Of a DNA stretch of 7,076 bases, positions 1 to 5,943 are shown piece by piece. Position 1 is the first letter of the stretch. Each line of letters opens with the position of its first letter. Source of the stretch: Succinivibrio sp. (GTDB lineage: Bacteria > Pseudomonadota > Gammaproteobacteria > Enterobacterales > Succinivibrionaceae); NCBI GenBank assembly GCA_017959135.1, contig JAGDBH010000348.1, forward strand, positions 1 through 7,076, given 5' to 3'. A program made the position numbers and the translations under genes. Below the pieces are notes generated by a model. It worked only from the letters and a program-made list of their open reading frames with translations, was not told the origin of the DNA and did no database searches.

Positions 1-37
1 CCCTCTTCCGAGGGCCCACACAGATTGTCCGTACTTG

Positions 38-50
38 TTTTTAAAGAACT
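38..50 (-). promoter_or_regulatory. rRNA antitermination boxA site
   Basis: The minus strand reads AGTTCTTTAAAAA, which agrees with E. coli rrn boxA (TGCTCTTTAACA, from memory) at 9 of 12 positions, including the whole TCTTTAA core. In E. coli, boxA RNA is bound by NusB-NusE (S10), so that RNA polymerase resists Rho while making untranslated rRNA. It lies between the leader hairpin and the conserved leader segment, the order found in enteric rrn leaders. Confidence 0.8.
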
Positions 51-74
51 TTTAAAACGCTTGGTTTTATTTGT

Positions 75-94
75 CGTTGTCGTTCGTGACAACG
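75..94 (-). promoter_or_regulatory. Transcript-start hairpin in the rRNA leader (boxB-like position)
   Basis: This is a perfect 7-bp inverted repeat, CGTTGTC (75-81) and GACAACG (88-94), around a 6-base loop. It begins almost exactly at the expected transcription start, so the rRNA precursor would open with this stem-loop. In E. coli rrn leaders a boxB-like hairpin also precedes boxA. The pairing is seen directly; the equivalence to boxB is inferred from position only. Confidence 0.65.
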
Positions 95-101
95 GAAATG
101 C

Positions 102-129
102 ATTATAGACTTTTTTTGAAATGTGTCAA
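102..129 (-). promoter_or_regulatory. Strong sigma70 promoter of the rRNA operon
   Basis: On the minus strand a perfect -35 box TTGACA (129-124) and a perfect -10 box TATAAT (107-102) are separated by 16 bp. Sixteen bp is also the spacing of E. coli rrn P1 promoters. The -10 box is followed by GC, as in rrnB P1, although the rest of the discriminator here is less G/C-rich. Transcription should start near positions 93-96 and run left into the leader. A perfect -35/-10 pair immediately ahead of rrn leader signals makes this call strong. I saw no convincing second tandem rrn promoter farther upstream. Confidence 0.88.
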
Positions 130-151
130 ATGTTTTTTAAATTCAATTTCT
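130..151 (-). promoter_or_regulatory. UP-like element upstream of the rRNA promoter
   Basis: The 22 bases directly upstream of the -35 box are almost entirely A and T, with phased A and T runs on the minus strand (AAATTGAATTTAAAAAA). rRNA promoters typically carry such an UP element, contacted by the C-terminal domains of the RNA polymerase alpha subunits. The base composition and position are seen directly. Function is inferred, because the whole stretch up to about 290 is similarly A/T-rich. I could not identify Fis sites with confidence. Confidence 0.55.
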
Positions 152-214
152 AAAAAATATTCACAAAAAACTGCTTTTTGGAAATTAACTTAAACATTTT
201 CTTAAAAATATTCT

Positions 215-243
215 TTGTATTTCAATAAGTTAAAATTTATAAT
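215..243 (+). promoter_or_regulatory. Candidate promoter for the divergent binding-protein gene
   Basis: A perfect TATAAT (238-243) lies 17 bp downstream of TTGTAT (215-220), a weak -35 match at three of six positions. Transcription would start near 250, leaving an untranslated leader of about 120 bases before the start codon at 372. The region is so A/T-rich that a chance TATAAT is plausible. Otherwise, 152-371 holds no gene, RNA or clear operator that I can recognise. Confidence 0.35.
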
Positions 244-359
244 AAAATTATTAAAAAAAATTGGAATTTTTTTAATTTTTTAAATATTTGACCGTTACTA
301 TTGAAACGCGCTGCCTTTTAAAAAATTTATCTTATACTTCAAAAAGAAATCGCGGATTT

Positions 360-363
360 AGGA
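360..363 (+). promoter_or_regulatory. Ribosome binding site that decides the binding-protein start
   Basis: AGGA at 360-363 is 8 bases ahead of the ATG at 372 but only 2 bases ahead of the ATG at 366. The spacing therefore favours 372. The longer reading frame begins with a TTG at 288. It would place about 28 polar residues in front of a normal signal peptide and has no Shine-Dalgarno sequence. Confidence 0.65.
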
Positions 364-371
364 ATATGAGT

Positions 372-1355
372 ATGAAAGCCGGACTTTTTCTAAAAAGTTT
401 TATATTTTTTTCTGCTGTATTTTCTTTACCATCTGTGGCATCAGGTGATACAAACTGTTTCTATATTTCCTTAAAGCCTGAGATCATCGCAAAAACAGAC
501 GCTTTAATTAAAGACTATGGTAAAAAGAAAAATATCAGCTTTATGACTCACGATGCCAAAAGCAATTCTCTGAATCAGGTCTTTCAGATTGATAATGATT
601 TCAGATTTGCTGACTCAACCATCGTAATAACCAATGACACCACATCTGCCCAGAATGCGATTAACTTAAGTAAAAAGCAGAAAACTCCTCTTGTTTTTTC
701 TCTCATTAAGCCTCTGGTTTCTATCCTCTCCTATCCTAAGGCATGGTTTGTCGGTCCAAATGAATCTCAGGCTGGATTCATGCAGGCTGATATGCTTCAT
801 GAATACATTCAGAAAAAAGGCTCTATCGATAAAAACCATAACAAGATCCTTGATATCGTCGTGCTCCGAGGAGAGAAAAGCAATCCTGATGCTATCACCA
901 GAACAACCTCACTTATGTCAGGTCTGATTACACATGGCTATATTCTTCCAACACTCTCAGATACATACGGCAACTGGGATTATGAGGAAGCATATAAAAT
1001 CATGCTCATTCAGATAAAAAAACAGGGACTGGATAATATTGAGGCTATCGTGGCCAACAACGATGATATGGCCCTTGGCTCTTTAAAGGCTCTTCAGGAA
1101 AACGGCTACAACAATGGGGACAAGAATAAATTCATCCCTATTATCGGTATCGGAGGAAATAACGATGCCATCAAAGCAATTGATGAAGAAAAAATCTCTG
1201 GTACTGTAATTCCAGATCTGGATACACTTGCAAAAATTACAATTGAACTGATAACTGATAAGAACTTAACTGAGCAGAAAATCAGAGACACCTACAAGCT
1301 GAAAGTAGAAAACAGAAATGTGCTTGTAGAGTATTCAGAAAAGAAAAACTTTTAG
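372..1355 (+). CDS. Periplasmic substrate-binding protein, MglB (galactose/glucose-binding) family
   Basis: The predicted protein is 327 residues; E. coli MglB has 332. Residues 1 to about 25 form a signal peptide: Lys2, a hydrophobic core, then a VAS/ASG cleavage site. MglB landmarks follow in order. They are FVGPNESQAG (about 126-135), a Ca-loop-like DKNHNKILD (153-161), RGEKSNPDAITRTT (166-179), Trp202, IEAIVANNDDMALG (223-236) and IPIIGIGG (255-262). Such proteins deliver a ligand to an ABC importer or a chemoreceptor. By eye alignment, MglB Asp154, Arg158, Trp183 and Asn211 are kept. Asp14, Phe16, Asn91, His152, Asp236 and Asn256 appear as Glu, Ile, Leu, Asn, Gly and Pro. The ligand is therefore probably not glucose or galactose, and I give no gene symbol. 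No ABC ATPase or permease is adjacent. It is divergent from the rRNA promoter and convergent with der. Confidence 0.85.
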   Translation: MKAGLFLKSFIFFSAVFSLPSVASGDTNCFYISLKPEIIAKTDALIKDYGKKKNISFMTHDAKSNSLNQVFQIDNDFRFADSTIVITNDTTSAQNAINLSKKQKTPLVFSLIKPLVSILSYPKAWFVGPNESQAGFMQADMLHEYIQKKGSIDKNHNKILDIVVLRGEKSNPDAITRTTSLMSGLITHGYILPTLSDTYGNWDYEEAYKIMLIQIKKQGLDNIEAIVANNDDMALGSLKALQENGYNNGDKNKFIPIIGIGGNNDAIKAIDEEKISGTVIPDLDTLAKITIELITDKNLTEQKIRDTYKLKVENRNVLVEYSEKKNF

Positions 1356-1379
1356 GTGTCCCCAGTTTCCTGAGGACAC
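1356..1379. terminator. Hairpin in the convergent gap, possible two-way terminator
   Basis: GTGTCC (1356-1361) pairs with GGACAC (1374-1379). After one C/A mismatch, CAG (1363-1365) pairs with CTG (1370-1372) around a TTTC loop. The hairpin directly follows the binding-protein stop (TAG, 1353-1355) and lies just past the der stop. On the minus strand a T-rich run (TTTTTCTTTT) starts about 7 bases after the stem, so termination of der is plausible. On the plus strand the stem is followed by A rather than T, so termination there is uncertain. Confidence 0.5.
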
Positions 1380-1387
1380 AAAAATTA

Positions 1388-3142
1388 CTACTTCTTAGCT
1401 TTTGAAGCAGTCTGGGTTGTGGTCTTCTTGCGAGGACGCTTAGCAAGAACAAGACCAGAACCTTCCTTCTTTGCCTTAGCAATAAGCTTACGTTCTTCCT
1501 TATCCTGCTTAGCCTCAGCTCTTGCCCACATGCGCTCATTTGCAGCCTTTCTGCGCTCGGCTCTCATCTGAGACTGAGTCTGGCGTTTCTGTGCAGGCTT
1601 CTCATTTGCGTATGGGTTTTCACCTTCCTTGAAATCAATAATCACAGGAGAGCCCATAATGTTCAGAGACTTTCTGTAACAGTTGATTATGTAACGCTTA
1701 TAGGCATCAGGAACCTTTGATACCTTGTTTCCGTGAATAATGATTCTTGGAGGATTGTAACCACCTGCATGAGCAAACTTAAGCTTGATACGTCTGCCGC
1801 CTGAAATAGGAGGTTCATGCTCTTCAATTGCAGCTCTTAAGATTCTGTTGAGCAGTGAAGCACTATGACGTGTGGTTGCACCTTCATAAGCCTCATCAAT
1901 AGAATCAAAAAGATTACCAACACCAGTTCCATGCAGAGCAGAAATGAAATGAACACGGGCAAAGTCAACGAAACCAAGTCTTGCATTTAGTTCAAGCTTA
2001 ATTTCATCCTTAACTGCCATATCCAGACCATCCCACTTGTTAACAGCGATTACAAGTGATCTTCCAGACTCAAGAATAAAGCCTAACAGTGACAGATCCT
2101 GATCTGTAATATGAGCTCTTGCATCGATTACAATCAAGGCAACATTACAGTCTTCAATAGCCTTCAGAGTCTTAACAATTGAGAACTTCTCAATAGCTTC
2201 AGAAACCTTTCTGCGTTTTCTTACACCGGCTGTATCAATAACGATATATTTCTTATCGCCTCTCTGCAGAGGAATATAGATTGAGTCTCGTGTAGTACCT
2301 GGATGATCAGCTACGATAACACGGTCTTCTCCTAAAATACGGTTAGTAAGAGTTGATTTACCAACGTTTGGCTTACCCACAATTGCAAACTTGATTGGAA
2401 GGTCTGCAAAAGGAGTGTCTCTGCTGTCCTCGGTTGGAGAATCAACATCCTCACCCTTCATGCGGGCTCTGAATTTTTCCTTGTGCTCATGCCAGTCAAA
2501 ACCGCCACCAACCATGTCTACAGGAACATTCTCAAGGAAATCATAGCTCTCTTCCCACATCTGAGCTTCTTCCTCAAGACGCTGATTCTCGCGCTCTTCA
2601 AGCTCTTCAGGGGTTAAATCACAGTCCAGAGGACCTTCCTCTCTAAGCAGTGGAGCAATAACGTCTTCAAGAACATTAGCAACACCACGACCGTGAGCAA
2701 CAGCTGTAGGGTATACCTCACCTAAGCCTAAAGCATAGAATTCTGCACCTGCTGTTTCAGGATCTAAGCCATCAACCTTGTTAGCAATGATGGCACACTT
2801 CTTTCCTGAACGGCGGATATAGTCTGCAACAGAGTAGTCTCCTGGAAGAATACCTGCTCTTGCATCCAACATAAATAAAACCAGATCGCACTCATCGATA
2901 GCTAAAAGTGCCTGGTTGGTCATTCTTGAAGTTACTTCTTCTGGCTGGTTCTTAGCATCCTCTGCAATACCACCGGTGTCAATAACAACAAATTCGCGAC
3001 CTTCATATAATGCTCTGCCGTATTTTCTGTCACGAGTCAGACCTGGAAAATCAGCAACCAGAGCATCACGGGTCTTAGTAAGTCTATTAAAGAAAGTAGA
3101 TTTACCCACATTTGGGCATCCTACTAAAGCAATTACCTTCAT
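1388..3142 (-). CDS. der: Ribosome assembly GTPase Der (EngA)
   Basis: Der is an essential double-GTPase that acts in maturation of the 50S ribosomal subunit. The first G domain has GCPNVGKST (8-16), DTGG (55-58) and NKVD (121-124). The second has GKPNVGKST (256-264), DTAG (303-306), NKWD (368-371) and SAL (401-403). A KH-like domain follows at about 425-510, ending near ENPYAN. At 584 residues it is longer than E. coli Der (490). The extra length is an acidic linker between the G domains (about 167-249) and a Lys/Arg-rich tail (about 515-584). The usual SA of the first G5 motif reads AVAHGRG here, a mild change. The start is supported by AAAGGA (3148-3153), 5 bases ahead of the ATG. The gene ends in tandem stops, TAG then TAA. 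It is the last gene of the cluster, 97 bases after bamB. Confidence 0.97.
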   Translation of the reverse strand: MKVIALVGCPNVGKSTFFNRLTKTRDALVADFPGLTRDRKYGRALYEGREFVVIDTGGIAEDAKNQPEEVTSRMTNQALLAIDECDLVLFMLDARAGILPGDYSVADYIRRSGKKCAIIANKVDGLDPETAGAEFYALGLGEVYPTAVAHGRGVANVLEDVIAPLLREEGPLDCDLTPEELEERENQRLEEEAQMWEESYDFLENVPVDMVGGGFDWHEHKEKFRARMKGEDVDSPTEDSRDTPFADLPIKFAIVGKPNVGKSTLTNRILGEDRVIVADHPGTTRDSIYIPLQRGDKKYIVIDTAGVRKRRKVSEAIEKFSIVKTLKAIEDCNVALIVIDARAHITDQDLSLLGFILESGRSLVIAVNKWDGLDMAVKDEIKLELNARLGFVDFARVHFISALHGTGVGNLFDSIDEAYEGATTRHSASLLNRILRAAIEEHEPPISGGRRIKLKFAHAGGYNPPRIIIHGNKVSKVPDAYKRYIINCYRKSLNIMGSPVIIDFKEGENPYANEKPAQKRQTQSQMRAERRKAANERMWARAEAKQDKEERKLIAKAKKEGSGLVLAKRPRKKTTTQTASKAKK

Positions 3143-3180
3143 AACATTCCTTTGTAAGGCTGGCTTACTACAAGTACTTA

Positions 3181-3198
3181 AGGGGCATCAATGCCCCT
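3181..3198 (-). promoter_or_regulatory. G/C-rich hairpin between bamB and der
   Basis: AGGGGCAT (3181-3188) and ATGCCCCT (3191-3198) are perfect complements. As RNA they would make a 7-bp stem with a UUGA loop. On the transcribed minus strand it is followed by TTAAGTACTTG, not a T-run, so it is not a typical intrinsic terminator. It lies 38 bases ahead of the der start and could attenuate transcription, stabilise the bamB RNA end or mark RNA processing. I see no convincing der promoter in the gap. Confidence 0.5.
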
Positions 3199-3223
3199 CA
3201 TATCACATCAAGAATGAATCATG

Positions 3224-3237
3224 CTGTTTCACAACAG
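3224..3237 (-). promoter_or_regulatory. Small hairpin just after the bamB stop codon
   Basis: Two bases after the bamB TAA, the transcribed strand reads CTGTT GTGA AACAG, a 5-bp stem closed by a GNRA-type tetraloop. With the stronger stem at 3181-3198 it makes two successive hairpins in the 97-base bamB-der gap. No T-run follows. A role in RNA stability or processing is possible but unproven. Confidence 0.35.
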
Positions 3238-3239
3238 TA

Positions 3240-4781
3240 TTATTTAGAGTCATCCTCAACAAACTCAACATCCGAATCAGACTTAACACCTTCACTTGGC
3301 ATTAGACCGAAACCAGATAACTCCTCACGCTTCTTACGCTCATACTCTTTAACCTGTTTCTCATACTCAGCCTTACGACGCTGGTACTCTCTATATTCAG
3401 CCTCAATTCGACGCTGTTGAGATTCAATCTGAGCAACAATCTTACGAGCTTCAGCTCTACGCTTTTCTAGAGCTTCTTCTGTTATACCTGAACCGGAAAT
3501 CTGTGGTCTCATGGACTGAGCTGCCATTAGGGCAGCCGCATTACCAGAAACAGCTTCCGCATCGGTATAGTTCTTTTTGGCAACAACAATATGCTGCGGA
3601 TCAAAACAGAAAACGTCCACATCACCAGATGATGAATACACAACCAGAGAGTTACCTACAACCAGTGGTGCAACATAAATCGGATCTGATGATACAGAAA
3701 TCTTAGTTAAAATCTTTCCGTTATTTAAATTTAAAAAGTAAACGTAACCTTCAAGATCACCTACAACCACAAAGTTACCGTAGATTGCAGGAGCAGTTAC
3801 ATTTCTATAGCTCAACTGGGTATTGGACCAGACTTCAACATTGTCTGAACGTCTTACACAGTAGATATGACCGTTATCACCGGTAATCACAAAGAAATTG
3901 TCATCATAGGCAAGATCTTTTGATGAGTGATAAGCCAGTCTTCCGGTAATAGCATTCTTGGCAAATGAGTACTCAACAAAACCAGCATTATATGCGGTAG
4001 TATACATCTCATTTCCCAGAAGCAATGGTGTAGAAGAAACATCAGACATTCTGTCTAAATCAGAACTTCCGTTGTTCTGTCCTACAACCACCTGGTTTAA
4101 AACAAATCCATCAAGCTGGCTAATCATCAGAACACGACCGGTTGGTGTTCCAACAATCACCATCTCATTGCCAACTGCAAGAGGCTTTGACTGTGAGCGT
4201 AAATGCAGATTATCGGTGTTGTCACCTGATACCCACATTCTTTCCTTTTTCAGCAGATCAAAGGCATTTAATGAGCCCTTGGCATCAAGAACGAAGATCT
4301 TGGTGCCGTCTGCTGAGAAAGCAGGTCTGGTCAGGACTTCAAGTCCCAGATAGTACTTGAAGTAAATGCTTCCGTTCTGACGGTTCAGCACATAGATATA
4401 TCCATTTTCTGATCCAACAGCAACGTACTGTTCTGAAGCAGACATACCGCCATTCAGACGAGAAGAGCGTTTATTATCGTTCTCTTTCTCATCACTTAAA
4501 TCAACAGTCCAGATTTTCTTGCCGGTTGAAGCGTCGATTGCATAAACTTTTCCTTCACGACCTGCAACATACATCGAATTTCCATAAACGCATGGAACAA
4601 GCTGTGAAAAGAATCTATCTGTACCCTGAGTTCCTACTGACCAGACATGGTCTACCTTGAAAGCATTATCAATTTCAGGAGACTCAACAGGAGCAAATAA
4701 ATCCTTGTTTGAACTACAGCCAGCAATAGCAAATGCAACAGCTGAAAGAGCAAACAGTTTTAAAAGTTTTGTTTTTATCAT
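3240..4781 (-). CDS. bamB: Outer-membrane assembly lipoprotein BamB with a C-terminal coiled-coil extension
   Basis: BamB is a lipoprotein of the BAM complex, which inserts beta-barrel proteins into the outer membrane; it binds BamA. The N-terminus has a lipoprotein signal ending in the lipobox IAGC (19-22). Serine follows Cys22, which suits outer-membrane sorting. Residues about 43-400 carry repeated beta-propeller blades with PQQ-like strands such as VYAIDASTGKKIW (79-91), YIYVLNRQNGSIYF and YVYFLNLNNGKIL. E. coli BamB has 392 residues and ends with the propeller. This protein has 513. The extra part, from about 405, is Ala-rich, then a charged helix (about 433-490) dense in Glu, Lys, Arg and Gln, then an acidic end. 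The ribosome binding site is weak: GAG sits 5 bases, and AAGG 12 bases, before the ATG. The gene starts 37 bases after yfgM. Confidence 0.95.
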   Translation of the reverse strand: MIKTKLLKLFALSAVAFAIAGCSSNKDLFAPVESPEIDNAFKVDHVWSVGTQGTDRFFSQLVPCVYGNSMYVAGREGKVYAIDASTGKKIWTVDLSDEKENDNKRSSRLNGGMSASEQYVAVGSENGYIYVLNRQNGSIYFKYYLGLEVLTRPAFSADGTKIFVLDAKGSLNAFDLLKKERMWVSGDNTDNLHLRSQSKPLAVGNEMVIVGTPTGRVLMISQLDGFVLNQVVVGQNNGSSDLDRMSDVSSTPLLLGNEMYTTAYNAGFVEYSFAKNAITGRLAYHSSKDLAYDDNFFVITGDNGHIYCVRRSDNVEVWSNTQLSYRNVTAPAIYGNFVVVGDLEGYVYFLNLNNGKILTKISVSSDPIYVAPLVVGNSLVVYSSSGDVDVFCFDPQHIVVAKKNYTDAEAVSGNAAALMAAQSMRPQISGSGITEEALEKRRAEARKIVAQIESQQRRIEAEYREYQRRKAEYEKQVKEYERKKREELSGFGLMPSEGVKSDSDVEFVEDDSK

Positions 4782-4818
4782 AATTACTCGACGCCTTAAA
4801 TTTGTTCAGATCGCTATA

Positions 4819-5520
4819 TTATTTTTTAATCTCTGCTGCTGATTTTGAAATTTCCTCAGCTAATACCTGAGCTCTCTTGTAAGCTGGGGTATCACCTTCG
4901 TGAATCAGATTATCAGCCTTCATCTGTAATAGAGGATTGATAGCAATCTTTTTCTGCTCACATACTTCAAGTGCCTTTAAGTATGCATCATGAGCCTTAT
5001 CCATATCACCCTTAGAGTAGTAAACATCACCTAAAGTTTCATATTTTTCTACTGCATAGGCTTTGGTCTCAACGCTTTCAAGCAGAGAAACAGCTTCATC
5101 AAACTTCTTCATCTGAGCAAGAACATGAGCCTGAACAAACTTGGCATTTGGTGCTACAAGCTCGCCACCATTCTTTACAGCAAATACTGCATTATCTAAT
5201 GCCTTGTCATATTCGCCTGCTGCAGAATTCATGGCAGCAAGATCTAATGATAGTAAAGAACCATATAGATCTTCGTGTTCTTTGATAAATGATTCAGCTA
5301 AAGCTACAGCATTTTCCTGCTTTAAAGAGAGCTTGGTCTGAATTGTGCTCAGCTCATATGCCTTCTTTGCAGCTGCATCATGCTGATAGTTCTGGTACTG
5401 TCTGTAGCCAATCATACCACCTAAAGCAATAACAATACCTAAAGCAAGAGATTTCCAGTTTTCAGACCACCATTTTCTGACAACTTGTTCTCTCTCATGA
5501 TCATCTGTTAAAACGTCCAT
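4819..5520 (-). CDS. yfgM: YfgM family membrane-anchored periplasmic TPR protein
   Basis: E. coli YfgM (206 residues) is an ancillary subunit of the SecYEG translocon that works with the chaperone PpiD. It has also been linked to control of the Rcs stress response. This homologue has 233 residues. A short charged cytoplasmic N-terminus (1-23, with the WWSENWK stretch typical of the family) precedes one membrane segment at about 24-40. The rest should be periplasmic. The C-terminal half is helical with TPR character, clearest at YETLGDVYYSKGDMDKA (160-176) and the following helix. AAGGA (5527-5531) lies 6 bases ahead of the ATG. Only 12 bases separate it from the hisS stop, and its ribosome binding site overlaps the second of two tandem TAA codons ending hisS. 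Co-transcription with hisS and bamB is therefore likely. Confidence 0.93.
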   Translation of the reverse strand: MDVLTDDHEREQVVRKWWSENWKSLALGIVIALGGMIGYRQYQNYQHDAAAKKAYELSTIQTKLSLKQENAVALAESFIKEHEDLYGSLLSLDLAAMNSAAGEYDKALDNAVFAVKNGGELVAPNAKFVQAHVLAQMKKFDEAVSLLESVETKAYAVEKYETLGDVYYSKGDMDKAHDAYLKALEVCEQKKIAINPLLQMKADNLIHEGDTPAYKRAQVLAEEISKSAAEIKK

Positions 5521-5532
5521 TTTTATTCCTTA

Positions 5533-5943
5533 TTATTTATTTAGCAACTTTCTGATTGCATCTGCAGCCTCAGAAACAGGATATTCTACCTGAGGAGCAT
5601 CCTGATTCAACATATCTTTAATGGTTACAGTATTATTTGCATTCTCATTCTCACCGATAATCACAGCAACCTTGGCGCCACACTTATCGGCTTTCTTGAA
5701 CTGTTTCTTGAAATTACCGCCGCCGCAGTGATTTCTAATTCTGTATGAAGGAAGATTTTCTCTTAATATTGAAGAAACTTCCAGCATCTTAAGCTCAGAA
5801 TTCTCACCAGATCCCACAACGTAAACATCAAGGCTTGGATCTGCCTTAATCTTGCCTAGGGTTGTCAGTAAAAGAATCAGTCTTTCAAGACCGATACCGA
5901 AACCAACAGCTCTGGTAGGAGCTCCGCCAAGCTGCTCAACTAA
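5533..5943 (-). pseudogene. hisS: C-terminal part of HisRS downstream of the internal stop
   Basis: These 136 codons after the TAA encode motif 3 and the anticodon-binding domain (NHCGGGNFKKQFKKAD, GAKVAVIIGE). Conservation shows no sign of decay. A GTG codon at 5817 could act as a start, but no good ribosome binding site precedes it and it falls inside a conserved strand. Starting there would also omit motif 3. It is best read as the rest of hisS rather than a separate gene. Confidence 0.75.

Larger units (their letters stand above)
1..95 (-). promoter_or_regulatory. 5' leader of a ribosomal RNA operon (16S gene lies beyond the left edge)
   Basis: Read on the minus strand, positions 30-14 (GGACAATCTGTGTGGGC) match, from memory, the E. 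coli 16S rRNA leader segment that follows boxA. Spacing and order also agree: promoter, hairpin, boxA, then this segment. At the very edge, positions 1-14 form a 5-bp stem (CCCTC/GAGGG) closed by a GGAA tetraloop of the GNRA type, where E. coli also has a CTCGAAG-containing stretch. In enteric bacteria this leader pairs with sequence past the 16S 3' end to make the RNase III processing stem. The 16S gene is inferred to begin roughly 100-150 bases beyond position 1; none of it is visible here. The same boxA-type sequence also occurs in 16S-23S spacers, but the strong promoter just upstream argues for the operon start. Confidence 0.85.

Noticed and set aside
1..60. 16S-23S spacer rather than the start of an rRNA operon
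   Set aside because: Spacers can carry boxA-like sequence, but here a consensus promoter with an UP-like element lies just upstream, and no 16S 3' end sequence is present on that side.
288..371. Longer N-terminus for the binding protein, starting at the TTG at 288
   Set aside because: There is no ribosome binding site. It would put about 28 polar residues ahead of a clear signal peptide, while AGGA at 360-363 is well placed for the ATG at 372.
3143..3239. Separate sigma70 promoter for der in the bamB-der gap
   Set aside because: The best pair I found (TTGATG with TAGTAA at 15 bp) matches poorly in both boxes and spacing.
3958..4360. Overlapping plus-strand open frames of up to about 130 codons inside bamB, and similar ones in der and yfgM
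   Set aside because: They lie antisense to strongly conserved genes, have no ribosome binding sites and read as low-complexity shadows of the real frames.
5533..5817. Independent small gene encoding an anticodon-binding domain protein
   Set aside because: It is in frame with hisS and matches the HisRS C-terminus. The conserved frame extends upstream of it to the TAA, and its GTG start lacks a good ribosome binding site.
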